A stretch of DNA of 64,000 nt from Pseudarthrobacter sp. AL07. Its GTDB lineage: Bacteria > Actinomycetota > Actinomycetes > Actinomycetales > Micrococcaceae. Of the stretch, positions 33,854-44,559 are shown one piece after another. The stretch spans positions 186,001 to 250,000 of the forward strand of contig NZ_JASBRB010000002.1 in NCBI RefSeq assembly GCF_029960665.1. The letters are read 5' to 3'. Each line of letters starts with the position of its first letter. The stretch's first letter is position 1. A program made the translations under genes and the position numbers. The notes beneath the pieces are model-generated. The model searched no databases. It was given only the letters and a program-made list of their open reading frames with translations, and had not been told where the DNA came from.

Positions 33854-34834
33854 TCAGGCGTTGCCGTCGAACAGGCTGGTGACAGACCCGTCGTCGAACA
33901 CTTCACGGATGGCGCGGGCGATCAGCGGTGCGATGGACAGCACCGTCAACTGCGGGAACTGCTGATTCGCGGTGAGGGGCAACGTGTTGGTGACCACCAC
34001 TTCGCGGGCGCCGGATTCGGAGAGCCGTTGTGCAGCGGGCTCGGAGAAGACAGCGTGCGTCGCGGCAATGATGACGTCCTTCGCCCCGGCGTTCTTCAGG
34101 ACCTGGACCGCTCCGGAAATGGTGCCGCCGGTGTCGATCATGTCATCGATGAGGACGCAGGTCCGGCCCTCGATCTGGCCCACGACGGTCTTGGAGACGG
34201 CCTGGTTGGGAACAGTGAGGTCCCGGCTCTTGTGCACGAACGCCAGTGGCGCTCCGCCCAGCCGTTCGGCCCACTGCTCCGCAACGCGCACCCGGCCGGT
34301 GTCCGGGGACACGACAGTAACGTTGTCCGCGGCGACGCGGGTGCGGATGTAGTCCGCCAGGAGTGGGATGGCCATGAGGTGGTCCACGGGACCGTCGAAG
34401 AAGCCCTGGATCTGCGAAGTGTGCAGGTCAACGCTCATGATGCGGTCAGCACCGGCGGTCTTGTACAGGTCCGCTACCAGGCGGGCGGAAATGGGTTCGC
34501 GGCCGCGTCCCTTTTTGTCCTGCCGTGCGTACGGGTAGAACGGGGACACCACGGTGATGCGCTTGGCGGAGGCCCGCTTCAGCGAATCGATCATGATCAG
34601 CTGTTCCATGAGGTGGTTGTTCAGCGGTGCAGGGTGGGCCTGGATGACGAACGCGTCTGTTCCCCGGACACTTTCGCCGGCGCGGACGTAAATTTCCCCG
34701 TTGGCGAAGTCATAAGCATCAACGGGCAGCAGCTCGGTACCCAGCTCCTTGGCGATTTCCCGCGCCAGTTCGGGGTGCGCCCGCCCAGCGGCTAGCACCA
34801 GCTTCTTCTCGCCGCGTGCCGTAATTTCGCTCAT
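33854..34834 (-). CDS. prs: Ribose-phosphate pyrophosphokinase
   Basis: A 326-residue PRPP synthetase that makes phosphoribosyl pyrophosphate from ribose 5-phosphate and ATP. Blocks: ELAREIAKELGTELL near the start, YARQDKKGRGREPISARLVAD near 100-120, SVDLHTSQIQGFFDGPVDHLM near 135, and the PRPP loop CVLIDDMIDTGGTISGA near 230. Its ATG overlaps the glmU stop by 1 nt (TAATG), so translation is coupled. The 239-nt gap to rplY shows only small hairpins. Confidence 0.95.
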   Translation of the reverse strand: MSEITARGEKKLVLAAGRAHPELAREIAKELGTELLPVDAYDFANGEIYVRAGESVRGTDAFVIQAHPAPLNNHLMEQLIMIDSLKRASAKRITVVSPFYPYARQDKKGRGREPISARLVADLYKTAGADRIMSVDLHTSQIQGFFDGPVDHLMAIPLLADYIRTRVAADNVTVVSPDTGRVRVAEQWAERLGGAPLAFVHKSRDLTVPNQAVSKTVVGQIEGRTCVLIDDMIDTGGTISGAVQVLKNAGAKDVIIAATHAVFSEPAAQRLSESGAREVVVTNTLPLTANQQFPQLTVLSIAPLIARAIREVFDDGSVTSLFDGNA

Positions 34835-36315
34835 TATCGCTGGTCCTCTTCTGTCGATGCCGGGGTATGTGAGGAATCTGAGGCGGCCGCCTGCGCCAGT
34901 TCAGCCGAGCGCGAGCCGGGGCGGTTGGCCACAACCCATCCCTCGGCGTTGCGCTGTGCGGCGACGGACAGGACGAGTGCCCCTGCCGGGACGTCCTTGC
35001 GGATCACCGCGCCGGCGCCGCTGTAGGCACCGTCCCCCACGGTGACCGGTGCAACAAAGACCGTGTTGGAACCTGTGCGTACGCCCGAGCCGATCACCGT
35101 GCGGTGTTTCTTCTCGCCGTCGTAATTGGCCGTGATGTTGCCGCAGCCAATGTTGGTATCCTCGCCGATTTCGGCGTCACCAGCGTAGCCGAGGTGGGAA
35201 AGTTTGGAGCCTCGGCCAATCGTGACGTTCTTGGTTTCGTAGAACGCACCGATCGTGCCGGTGTCGCCGAGCACGGTGCCGGGACGCAGGTACGTGAAGG
35301 GGCCCACAGCGGCGTCCGTGCCGATCACAGCGCCGGAACCGTGTGTGCGGGTCACCTTGGCGCCCTCGCCGATGCGGACATCGGTCAAGGTGGAGTCGGG
35401 GCCGACGACGGCGTCCCGCGCCACGGTGGTGGCGCCGTGCAGCTGCGTGTTCGGCAGGATACGGACGTCCTCGTCGAGGGTGACGGTCGAATCGATCCAG
35501 GTGGTGCCGGGGTCAACGACGGTGACCCCGGCGCGCATCCAGGCTTCAACGGTGCGGCGGTTCAGTTCCGCGCCGAGGGCGGAGAGCTGCACACGGTCAT
35601 TGGCGCCCTCCACCTGCCAGCGGTCTTCGGTGACGACGGCAGCAACCCGGCCGCCCGCCTGCCGGGCGATTCCCAGCACGTCGGTGAGGTACTTTTCACC
35701 CTGCGAATTGTCGGTGGTGATGTGGACCAGCGCGTCACGGAGGACATCGGCGTCGAAGGCGTAGATCCCGGAATTGACCTCGCGGATAAGGCGTTCAGCT
35801 TCCGTTGCATCCTTGTGCTCGCGGATGCCAATGATGGAGCTGTCATCACCGCGGAGAATGCGACCGTAGCCCGTGGCGTCAGACAGCAGCGCGGTCAGTA
35901 CCGTGACGGCATTGGCCTCCCGCTCATGCGTGGCCACCAGGTCCGCCAACAGACTGCCGGTCAGGAGTGGAACATCGCCGTAAGTGACCACGACGGTGCC
36001 TGCGAGTTTTTCCTGGGCGTCCAGCGCCTGCACGGCCACCTCAACGGCGCGGCCGGTGCCGGGGACGTCGTCCTGGTCCACGATCAGGGCATCGGGGTCC
36101 AGCTCGTTCAGGTGGCGGGCCACCAGATCCCGCTCGTGGCGGACCACCAGGGCCAGCCGTCCGGGGTTAATGCTGCGGGCCGCCAGCACGGCGTGACCCA
36201 CCATGGACCGGCCGCCGATTTCGTGCAGGATCTTCGGCGTACGGGATTTCATCCGGGTACCGGCGCCTGCTGCCAGAACAATGACGGCGGCTGGGCCGGT
36301 ATTCTCGGGGATCAC
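34834..36315 (-). CDS. glmU: Bifunctional GlmU (UDP-GlcNAc pyrophosphorylase / GlcN-1-P acetyltransferase)
   Basis: A 493-residue enzyme that makes UDP-GlcNAc for peptidoglycan. The nucleotidyltransferase domain has AAGAGTRMKSRTPKILHEIGG near residue 13 and YGDVPLLTG near 110. The left-handed beta-helix acetyltransferase domain begins near 255, with GPDSTLTDVRIGEG, YLRPGTVLG and the catalytic region NYDGEKKHRTVIGSG. GTG 36315 is chosen because AAGGAG lies 9 nt upstream; the frame to 36399 is not conserved. It is coupled to prs. A proline/serine-rich tail of about 30 residues ends the protein. Confidence 0.94.
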   Translation of the reverse strand: MIPENTGPAAVIVLAAGAGTRMKSRTPKILHEIGGRSMVGHAVLAARSINPGRLALVVRHERDLVARHLNELDPDALIVDQDDVPGTGRAVEVAVQALDAQEKLAGTVVVTYGDVPLLTGSLLADLVATHEREANAVTVLTALLSDATGYGRILRGDDSSIIGIREHKDATEAERLIREVNSGIYAFDADVLRDALVHITTDNSQGEKYLTDVLGIARQAGGRVAAVVTEDRWQVEGANDRVQLSALGAELNRRTVEAWMRAGVTVVDPGTTWIDSTVTLDEDVRILPNTQLHGATTVARDAVVGPDSTLTDVRIGEGAKVTRTHGSGAVIGTDAAVGPFTYLRPGTVLGDTGTIGAFYETKNVTIGRGSKLSHLGYAGDAEIGEDTNIGCGNITANYDGEKKHRTVIGSGVRTGSNTVFVAPVTVGDGAYSGAGAVIRKDVPAGALVLSVAAQRNAEGWVVANRPGSRSAELAQAAASDSSHTPASTEEDQR

Positions 36316-36425
36316 GTACGGGTTCTCCTTGCTTGGTTGCGCGTTGCGCTGGGCGCGGTGCCAGTCCGGCCAAAATCCACGGCGGGGCACCGAGTTCATC
36401 CTACTGGACGGTCATCGCACAGCAG

Positions 36426-36497
36426 TTCCGCCCATAGGATTCGAACCTATACTCCACGGCTCCAAAGGCCGGGGTGCTGCCATTACACCAGGGCGGA
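36426..36497 (-). tRNA. tRNA-Gln (anticodon TTG)
   Basis: The minus strand folds as a 72-nt tRNA: acceptor TCCGCCC/GGGCGGA, D arm TGGTGTAATGGCAGCACC, anticodon loop CTTTGGA giving TTG (Gln, codon CAA), and T arm ATAGG-TTCGAAT-CCTAT. The first pair of the anticodon stem (C-T) is a mismatch. The discriminator is A and the CCA is not encoded. It follows the glmU start region and lies beside the TetR pseudogene. Confidence 0.93.
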
Positions 36498-36645
36498 TCA
36501 TGCCACAGGCGCAAAGGCCAAGGCACAAGTATTTATTTTGCCATGGCTTCAGGGCCCCCCGCGACATTGGCAGGAAACTCGGCAGCGATGCCCCTGCGCC
36601 GCCGACGTTTTCAACGGCTCAGCGGAGCTAGGGCATGCTGGAAAT

Positions 36646-36917
36646 GTGAGCAATAACCCACCCCGGATACGGATGACAGGCGCGCAGCGGCGCAGCCAGC
36701 TGGCCGACGTCGACTGTGGCCTTTTTGTCGCAGCCCGAAGGTGCCTTCTCCACCCTGCTGTCCCAGGACGGCGCCAAGTACGCCCAGATGCTCGTGGGCA
36801 CGGTGGCCGGACAGCCGCCAGCCTGACAAACACACCGTTGCCGCGCGCTTGGTCAACCTCGCCTGAAACGGCCTCACCGGCCTCCAAAAAGACCCCGAAC
36901 TCCGCACGGAAAGCTGA
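36646..36917 (+). pseudogene. Degraded TetR-family regulator
   Basis: Remnants of a TetR protein occur in three reading frames. The first has the N-terminal helix region (GTG at 36646; SNNPPRIRMTGAQRRSQL, then DVDCGLFVAA). Most of the helix-turn-helix and ligand core is missing. The second frame from 36746 reads FSTLLSQDGAKYAQMLVGTV and ends at TGA 36824. The third from 36828 reads HTVAARLVNLA, then TGA where tryptophan is expected, then NGLTGLQKDPELRTES. In M. tuberculosis a TetR gene (Rv1019) lies between glmU and mfd, the same place relative to glmU, which supports the assignment. It cannot make a working repressor. Confidence 0.75.
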
Positions 36918-36985
36918 GCCGGGTTGCGTTCGAAAGCGGGATAAGAGCAACGCGGAGGATGTCAGCGGCGGCCCCAATATCGAAG

Positions 36986-38812
<1,827 letters not shown>

Positions 38813-38849
38813 GAGGACTGCTTTCTGCTGCTCAGTAAGGAAGGGGCTC

Positions 38850-39812
38850 TTAAAGGAGGGTATCGGAGATGATGCGGGCGCCGGGCACTGGCCCGTGGAC
38901 AGCCAGTGCTGTCAGACCGTAGTGCCGCAGATCCTCGGCCAGGCTTTCGGCAGCCGTTGGATTGTGCGTCAACAGTGCCACTGTGGGTCCCGAACCGGAG
39001 ACAATCCCCGCGATGGCGCCATGGGACTCGCCCATTCCCAGCGTATCGCGGAGCGCGGGGGCAAGTTCAATGGAGGCCCGCTGGAGATCGTTCACCAGGA
39101 CCCGGCTCAGGGCGTCGGCGTCCCCGCTCCGCAGCGCCTGCAGGATCTTGGGATCCACGGCCGTGGGCTCGGCAATGTCCAGCCCTTCGGCCTCGCGGAG
39201 CCGGTCCAGGGTGCGGAAGACTTCGGGCGTGGGCAGTCCATAGTCCGCCGCCACGAGGACCCAGTCGGTCTGGGCTTTGGCCAGGGCCGGCGAAAGGTCG
39301 TCGCCAACGCCGAGCCCGACGGCGGTTCCGCCAAGGAGGGAGAACGGGACGTCGGCACCCAGTTCGGCGGCCAGGTGTGCCAACTCGTCCCGCGACAGCC
39401 CGCTGTTCCACAGCGCATCGCACGCTAGCAGGGTGGCCGCGGCATCGGCCGAGCCGCCACCCATGCCCCCGGCCACGGGGACCCGCTTAGTGATTTCGAG
39501 GTGCACCCCGGTGGAATGCTCGGAGACATCGGCCATGATCGCTGCGGCCTTATAAGCCAGGTTTTTCTCATCCAGCGGAATATCCACGCCGTCCAGGTCC
39601 AGGGTGCTGTCAGGACTGATGCTGACGGTGATCCCCGGCGTCTCCGTGTTGGTGGCTGCCACTTCCTCATAGAGGGAAACTGCCAGGTAGACGCTGGCAA
39701 CGGAGTGGTAACCGTCCGCGCGCAACGGCCCAACGTCCAGGGAAACGTTGACCTTGCCGGGCGCCTTTACCCGGACAGTCCGTGCGGGAAACTTCCCCGA
39801 GAGTGCGTTCAC
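38850..39812 (-). CDS. ispE: 4-(Cytidine 5'-diphospho)-2-C-methyl-D-erythritol kinase
   Basis: A 320-residue GHMP kinase of the MEP isoprenoid pathway. [22 protein letters not shown] near residue 11 is the substrate-binding region and [20 protein letters not shown] near 105 the ATP-binding glycine-rich loop; a C-terminal GSGPTVALL follows. GTG 39812 overlaps the rsmA stop as GTGA, so the two are coupled. The frame upstream to 39908 lies within rsmA and is a shadow. Confidence 0.94.
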   Translation of the reverse strand: MNALSGKFPARTVRVKAPGKVNVSLDVGPLRADGYHSVASVYLAVSLYEEVAATNTETPGITVSISPDSTLDLDGVDIPLDEKNLAYKAAAIMADVSEHSTGVHLEITKRVPVAGGMGGGSADAAATLLACDALWNSGLSRDELAHLAAELGADVPFSLLGGTAVGLGVGDDLSPALAKAQTDWVLVAADYGLPTPEVFRTLDRLREAEGLDIAEPTAVDPKILQALRSGDADALSRVLVNDLQRASIELAPALRDTLGMGESHGAIAGIVSGSGPTVALLTHNPTAAESLAEDLRHYGLTALAVHGPVPGARIISDTLL

Positions 39813-40681
39813 GACCCGGCCTCGCGGGCTTCGGCAATCCGGGCGAAAGCGTGGATGTCCAGGACTTCGCCCCGGGCAGAAGGAGCCACCCCGGCAGCGA
39901 CGAGGCAACGTTCGGCCTCGGGTGCACCGCCGGCCCAGCCGGCCAGGGCGGCGCGCAGCGTTTTCCGGCGCTGGGCGAAGGCGGCGTCGATCACCGCGAA
40001 CACCTGCTCACGGGTGGCGGTTGTTTCAGGTGGTTCGCGCCGGGTGAAGGCCACGAGTCCGGACTGGATCTTCGGCGCCGGCCAGAAGACGTTCATGCCG
40101 ATCACGCCGGCTTTGCGCATGCTGCTGTACCAGGCTGCCTTGACCGAGGGCACCCCGTAGGTCTTTGATCCTGGCCCCGCAGCCAGGCGGTCGGCAACCT
40201 CGTCCTGGACCATGACCAGACCGTGCTGGAGGCTGGGGAAGTGCTGGAGGAGGTGCAGGACCACCGGCACGGCAACGTTGTAGGGCAGGTTTGCCACAAT
40301 GGCGGTGGGCATAACAGGGAGGGACGTCACCTTCATGGCGTCGGCCTGGACAAGATGGAAAGAGTCCGCCGCTTCAGGCCGCCAGGCCTTGACGGTTTCG
40401 GGCAGCTTCGCTGCCAAGACAGGGTCGATCTCAACGGCGACCACCGTCTGAGCGGCGTCCAGAAGGCCCAGGGTGAGCGACCCAAGCCCGGGCCCGACTT
40501 CCAGCACGGTCTCGGTTGCCCCAATGTTCGCAACCGAGACGATCCGGCGGATGGTATTGCCGTCGATGACGAAGTTCTGGCCCAAGGTCTTGGTGGGCCG
40601 GATACCGATTTCATCCGCCAGCCGGCGTATGTCGGAGGCACCGAAGAGGGGTGCGGGCGCGGCGGCAGTCGGTTCAGTCAC
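39809..40681 (-). CDS. rsmA: 16S rRNA adenine-N6,N6-dimethyltransferase
   Basis: A 290-residue KsgA that dimethylates two adjacent adenosines near the 3' end of 16S r[23 protein letters not shown] near residue 30 and the SAM motif [16 protein letters not shown] near 60 are typical, as is [12 protein letters not shown] near 128. ATG 40681. It is coupled to ispE by a 4-nt overlap. The order tatD-rpfB-rsmA-ispE matches what I recall from M. tuberculosis. Confidence 0.95.
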   Translation of the reverse strand: MTEPTAAAPAPLFGASDIRRLADEIGIRPTKTLGQNFVIDGNTIRRIVSVANIGATETVLEVGPGLGSLTLGLLDAAQTVVAVEIDPVLAAKLPETVKAWRPEAADSFHLVQADAMKVTSLPVMPTAIVANLPYNVAVPVVLHLLQHFPSLQHGLVMVQDEVADRLAAGPGSKTYGVPSVKAAWYSSMRKAGVIGMNVFWPAPKIQSGLVAFTRREPPETTATREQVFAVIDAAFAQRRKTLRAALAGWAGGAPEAERCLVAAGVAPSARGEVLDIHAFARIAEAREAGS

Positions 40682-40767
40682 CTAGGTATCCTATCCCGGC
40701 CGCTGTGACGGTCCACCCGCTTTCCGGGCGGATCATGCGTGTTAGGCGGCATGCTTTTCCGCTTAAC

Positions 40768-40810
40768 GGCGGCGGCCGGCCCCGGGACAATCCGGGACCG
40801 GCCGCCGCCT
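40768..40810 (-). terminator. Long GC-rich hairpin after rpfB
   Basis: About 18 pairs (GGCGGCGGCCGG and complement, one mismatch, then CCCGGG) with a 4-nt loop, between the rpfB stop and rsmA. No T-tract follows on the minus strand. It probably ends or slows the rpfB transcript. Confidence 0.55.
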
Positions 40811-40865
40811 ACTGCTTACCTGGCGGTTGTGGTCAGCTGCCGCCAGCGCATGTGCTTAATGGCGG

Positions 40866-42029
40866 CTAACTTGTAGCGGCCCAGCCACAGCCCCACGGCT
40901 GGAGGCCTCGCTGTGCGTACACGCGGTTGGCTATGTCGATCTGCTGCGCCTTTGTGGCGAGGCTGGCGTTGGGGGCGTAGGCGCCGCCGCCGGAACCGAT
41001 CCAGGTCCGGATGTCGAACTGGAGGCCGCCGTAGTAGCCGTTGCCCGAGTTGATGGACCAGTTTCCGGTTGACTCACACTGGGCGATTTTGTCCCACATG
41101 GCCTCGTTCATCATGGCCGGGGCTGCGGCGCCGGTGTTCGTTCCGGCCGCGGTCACGGCCACGGCCGCTGGCTTTGCCTTGGTGCCGACCGTGACCTTTT
41201 CAGTGACGGCGGGCACGGAAACCGTTTCGGAGACCAGGGTCCGCGAGGCTTCACGGCCGTCAACCATCACCAGTTTGAAGCTCTTGTCCACCTTGCCGGC
41301 CACGCCGGCCTGGGTGACCTCTTTCTCGCCTTTGAAGAGCTCGGCGCTTTCGGTGGTCATGCTGTCGAAAGCAACATTTTCAGTGGTGGCTGCGGTCTGG
41401 CTGGTATCCACCCGGGAGACCTTGACCACCATGTTGTTGACCACGTGCGCGTTGCCCGGCTGCGAGGTGCGGTCGTCGACGCCTAGGGTGATGCCGGCGT
41501 CCTCCAACACCTGCGCGACGGTCCCCGCGGTGGTGGTGGCCGTGGCGGCCTTACCATCGGCCACAATACTGACGGACTTGGGCGTGGAGATCGATACAAA
41601 GGATCCGGCCACAGCGAGCTGGGCGTCCTTCGGGACGGAGACGGAGGAGGCGCTGGCCACCCCGAGTTCGGTCACGAGGCCAGCAACATCCGGCGCCGTG
41701 GTGTTTATGGTCTTTTCGGAACCGTCCAGGCTGACCTTCACGGCCTTGGCCATGTTGACGTTTATCACGGTGCCGTTCTCCACTTTGGCGTCCGCCGGGG
41801 GCGAGACGCGGTCAGCCGACTTCAGTTCTACGCTTGCGCTTTTTACTACCTGGCCCACGGTGCCGCCGAAGGACTGGACCGAAGTCACGTTTCCATCGAC
41901 GTTGAGGGTAACGGTTTTGTTATTTCCGACGAAGGCCACGAGGCCCAACACCAGCGCACAAAGCACCACGAGTTGGGTGCCCACCTTGATAAAACTGAAC
42001 TTGCCGTCCGTTGTGAAGAGCTTGACCAC
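40866..42029 (-). CDS. rpfB: Resuscitation-promoting factor (RpfB type)
   Basis: A 387-residue membrane-anchored or secreted cell-wall enzyme. An N-terminal hydrophobic segment (~17-34: QLVVLCALVLGLVAFVG) is followed by three DUF348 ubiquitin-like repeats (~40-215), a G5 domain (~220-300: ESAELFKGEKEVTQAGVAG), a short linker and the lysozyme-like Rpf domain (~315-387: MWDKIAQCESTGNWSINSGN; GLQFDIRTWIGSGG). The catalytic Glu is in CESTGNW. GTG 42029 is chosen; a second GTC follows. The upstream ribosome-binding site is weak. Neighbours tatD and rsmA match the mycobacterial rpfB locus. Confidence 0.93.
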   Translation of the reverse strand: MVKLFTTDGKFSFIKVGTQLVVLCALVLGLVAFVGNNKTVTLNVDGNVTSVQSFGGTVGQVVKSASVELKSADRVSPPADAKVENGTVINVNMAKAVKVSLDGSEKTINTTAPDVAGLVTELGVASASSVSVPKDAQLAVAGSFVSISTPKSVSIVADGKAATATTTAGTVAQVLEDAGITLGVDDRTSQPGNAHVVNNMVVKVSRVDTSQTAATTENVAFDSMTTESAELFKGEKEVTQAGVAGKVDKSFKLVMVDGREASRTLVSETVSVPAVTEKVTVGTKAKPAAVAVTAAGTNTGAAAPAMMNEAMWDKIAQCESTGNWSINSGNGYYGGLQFDIRTWIGSGGGAYAPNASLATKAQQIDIANRVYAQRGLQPWGCGWAATS

Positions 42030-42270
42030 GATTGCCCGTAACTTTAGATCGATCCGGGCACGGGGAAAAACGCAGTAAAATGGCCGGCGCGTGACCCTGG
42101 GGACAAGCTCCGGGCACCGTTGCGCCGCCACACTCCGCGCGGCAGGCAGGGGGCATCAAAGCCCTGCCTGGTCCTGCTGCGAATGGAGTGAAATTATCCG
42201 AAGGCCTTCCCCGACCCCGGCTAATAGTTCTCTACTGTAACCGTAGCGTTATAAAGCGGCCAAGAATTTT

Positions 42271-42285
42271 ACATACGAAGTATGT
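42271..42285 (-). promoter_or_regulatory. 15-bp palindrome upstream of rpfB
   Basis: ACATACGAAGTATGT has perfect 6-bp arms around a 3-nt centre. It lies 242 nt upstream of the rpfB start and 28 nt after the tatD stop, in an AT-rich stretch, between TTGATA and TAAAAT-like sequences on the minus strand (15-nt spacer, short). It may be an operator in the rpfB promoter. Confidence 0.3.
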
Positions 42286-42312
42286 TTATCAAGCCATCTG
42301 TCGAGGCCGGGA

Positions 42313-43272
42313 TCAGTCCCACGATCCGTACGCCCGCGCGGTATTCTCGCTGATCCGGGTGCAGAGCTCAGCGAGGTCAGTTCCTGTCAATTCGGCCATG
42401 GCGCGGACGGTGTACGGCACCATATAGCTGGCGTTGGGACGGCCGCGGTGCGGATGCGGAGTCAGGAACGGCGCATCCGTTTCCACCAGCATGAGGTCCG
42501 GGTCTGCCACCGCCAGTGCGGCGCGGAGGTTGGCGGCATTTTTAAACGTCAGGGTGCCGGCGAAGGACATGTTCCAGCCCGCAGCGTTGCAGATCCTGGC
42601 GAGCGCCTCATCACCCGAGAAGCAATGAAACACCACCCGTTCCGGAGCCCCCTCCTCGCGCAGGACCTGCACCACGTCGTCGTGAGCGTCGCGGTCGTGG
42701 ATCTGCAGCGTCAGGTTCAGTCGCTTGGCGATATCGATATGCCGCCGGAACGAATAGCGCTGGTGGGCAAGGCCGTCCCCTTCTGTGCGGAAGAAATCGA
42801 GGCCGGTCTCGCCGATGGCCCTGATCCGGGGATGGGCGGCCAATCGCTCAATCTCCGTCAGCGCATCCTCCAGCTCGCCACGCCTGGCATAGTCCGGGGC
42901 ATCGTTGGGGTGCAGTGCCACGGCGCCCAGCAACCTGCTGTCCAGGTCAACGGCGCGGACTGTGAACCGAGAGGACTCCAGGTCGCAGCCCACCTGGACA
43001 GCCCCCTGCACTCCGACGGCCTGGGCCGCATCCATCGCCGCGGCGATCCCCACGGGGCTCTCACCGTCGGGGAAGTCCAGGTGCGTATGGTTGTCCATCA
43101 CGGGGACCGGCAACGGCTCCGGCGCGGGCGGATAGTCCGGCCGCGCCTGCCGCCCGGCGCTGGCTGGGGTGCCGGCCGCTGCACCGGCTGCGGCCTCAGC
43201 GGCAGCGTGGGCTCCATCTTCAGGGTCCGTCCCGACTGCGCGGTAGGCGGCGGGAATCAGCGATTTGCACAT
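42313..43272 (-). CDS. tatD: TatD family metal-dependent hydrolase (DNase)
   Basis: A 319-residue TIM-barrel hydrolase. The metal ligands are visible: DNHTHLDFP near residue 60, GETGLDFFR near 155, LQIHDRDAHDD near 190, FHCFSGDE near 218 and LVETDAPFL near 265. The first ~57 residues are Ala/Pro-rich low complexity that most TatD proteins lack, so translation might begin later, but ATG 43272 is kept. It precedes rpfB on the same strand. Confidence 0.9.
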   Translation of the reverse strand: MCKSLIPAAYRAVGTDPEDGAHAAAEAAAGAAAGTPASAGRQARPDYPPAPEPLPVPVMDNHTHLDFPDGESPVGIAAAMDAAQAVGVQGAVQVGCDLESSRFTVRAVDLDSRLLGAVALHPNDAPDYARRGELEDALTEIERLAAHPRIRAIGETGLDFFRTEGDGLAHQRYSFRRHIDIAKRLNLTLQIHDRDAHDDVVQVLREEGAPERVVFHCFSGDEALARICNAAGWNMSFAGTLTFKNAANLRAALAVADPDLMLVETDAPFLTPHPHRGRPNASYMVPYTVRAMAELTGTDLAELCTRISENTARAYGSWD

Positions 43273-43436
43273 CCCTCAAGCCTAGCGGCGGCCGATCCCC
43301 GCAGAATTCCCGGAACTCTCTGTCAGCGAGGGCAGTTGTGTTAGTAGGCTGGTACGAACAGACGCGAACGCCCACCGCCGGGCGAAGGCAGGCCTGCTGT
43401 CCCGTTCCGGGCGATCCCGGGGCTGAAAGGTTGCAG

Positions 43437-44546
43437 ATGGATTCCCACCGCCGCACCGCTGTCAACGAGGTGACCCCTGCCAGCCGGAACTTTTCCGCCG
43501 TGTCGGAGCAAGTGGGCCAGCTCAACGGCCATAAGTCAGCAGCCATGGACAGGGAAGCATTCCACGCGGCCAGCCAGCGAATCCTGGCATCGGTTAACAC
43601 CGTCATCGACGGAAAGTCGGATGCGGCCAGGCTCGCCCTGACAGTTTTGCTGGCCCAGGGCCATCTGCTCCTGGAGGACGTGCCGGGCGTGGGCAAGACC
43701 CTTCTGGCCAAAACCCTGGCCCGGAGCATCGACTGCACGGTCAGCCGCATCCAGTTCACCCCGGACCTGCTGCCCTCGGACGTAACGGGCGTGTCCATCT
43801 ACAACCAGGCGTCGCGGCTTTTCGAGTTCCGCCCGGGTGCTGTGTTCGCCAACATCGTCATTGGCGATGAAATCAACCGCGCGTCCGCCAAGACGCAATC
43901 AGCCCTCCTGGAGTGCATGGAGGAACACCAGGTCACGGTGGACGGCGACTCTTACAAACTCGACGAACCGTTCATGGTGGTGGCCACCCAGAACCCGATC
44001 GAGATGGAAGGCACCTACCCACTCCCAGAAGCCCAGCGCGACCGTTTTATGGCACGGATTTCCATGGGCTATCCGGACAAGGACTCCGAGATCGAGATGC
44101 TGGAGACTCATCAGGCGACCTCCCCGTTGGCCAAGGTCTCGCCCGTGATCACCGCGGCCGACGTCGCAGCGATGATCGCAACCGTCCAGCAGGTTTACGT
44201 ATCCCAGGCGGTCAAGGAATACACGGTCTCGGTAGGCCGCGCAACGCGCGGAAGCCCGCTGCTCCGGCTGGGCGCCAGCCCACGCTCCATGCTCCAGCTG
44301 CTCCGGGCTGCGAAGGCCACAGCGGCCCTGGACGGCCGCGATTTTGTGCTGCCCGACGACGTCGTCGGCGTGGCGGAATCCGTGCTGGCCCACCGGATCA
44401 TCCTGGACCGCAAGGCAGCCGGCGCCGGCGAGACGCCGCACACCGTCATCCGGGGCATCCTCTCCCGGCTCCCGGTGAACCAGGAGCCGGTGAAAAACCC
44501 GGCCCGGTCATCGGCCCCGCCCGCCGGATTGCGCCGGAACCACTAG
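43437..44546 (+). CDS. MoxR-family AAA+ ATPase
   Basis: A 369-residue MoxR ATPase, a chaperone-like protein. Walker A DVPGVGKTLLAKTLA lies near residue 83, Walker B GDEINRASAKTQSALLECMEE near 145, and the sensor ATQNPIEMEGTYPLPEAQRDRF near 185. ATG 43437 has GAAAGG upstream; the frame back to 43338 is not conserved. It leads a three-gene operon with the DUF58 and transglutaminase genes, the usual partners of MoxR. Confidence 0.93.
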   Translation: MDSHRRTAVNEVTPASRNFSAVSEQVGQLNGHKSAAMDREAFHAASQRILASVNTVIDGKSDAARLALTVLLAQGHLLLEDVPGVGKTLLAKTLARSIDCTVSRIQFTPDLLPSDVTGVSIYNQASRLFEFRPGAVFANIVIGDEINRASAKTQSALLECMEEHQVTVDGDSYKLDEPFMVVATQNPIEMEGTYPLPEAQRDRFMARISMGYPDKDSEIEMLETHQATSPLAKVSPVITAADVAAMIATVQQVYVSQAVKEYTVSVGRATRGSPLLRLGASPRSMLQLLRAAKATAALDGRDFVLPDDVVGVAESVLAHRIILDRKAAGAGETPHTVIRGILSRLPVNQEPVKNPARSSAPPAGLRRNH

Positions 44547-44559
44547 GCTGGGCTGTCAC

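Noticed and set aside
42030..42312. c-di-AMP (ydaO) riboswitch before rpfB
   Set aside because: Such switches control rpf genes in other actinobacteria, but I do not see the conserved core here.
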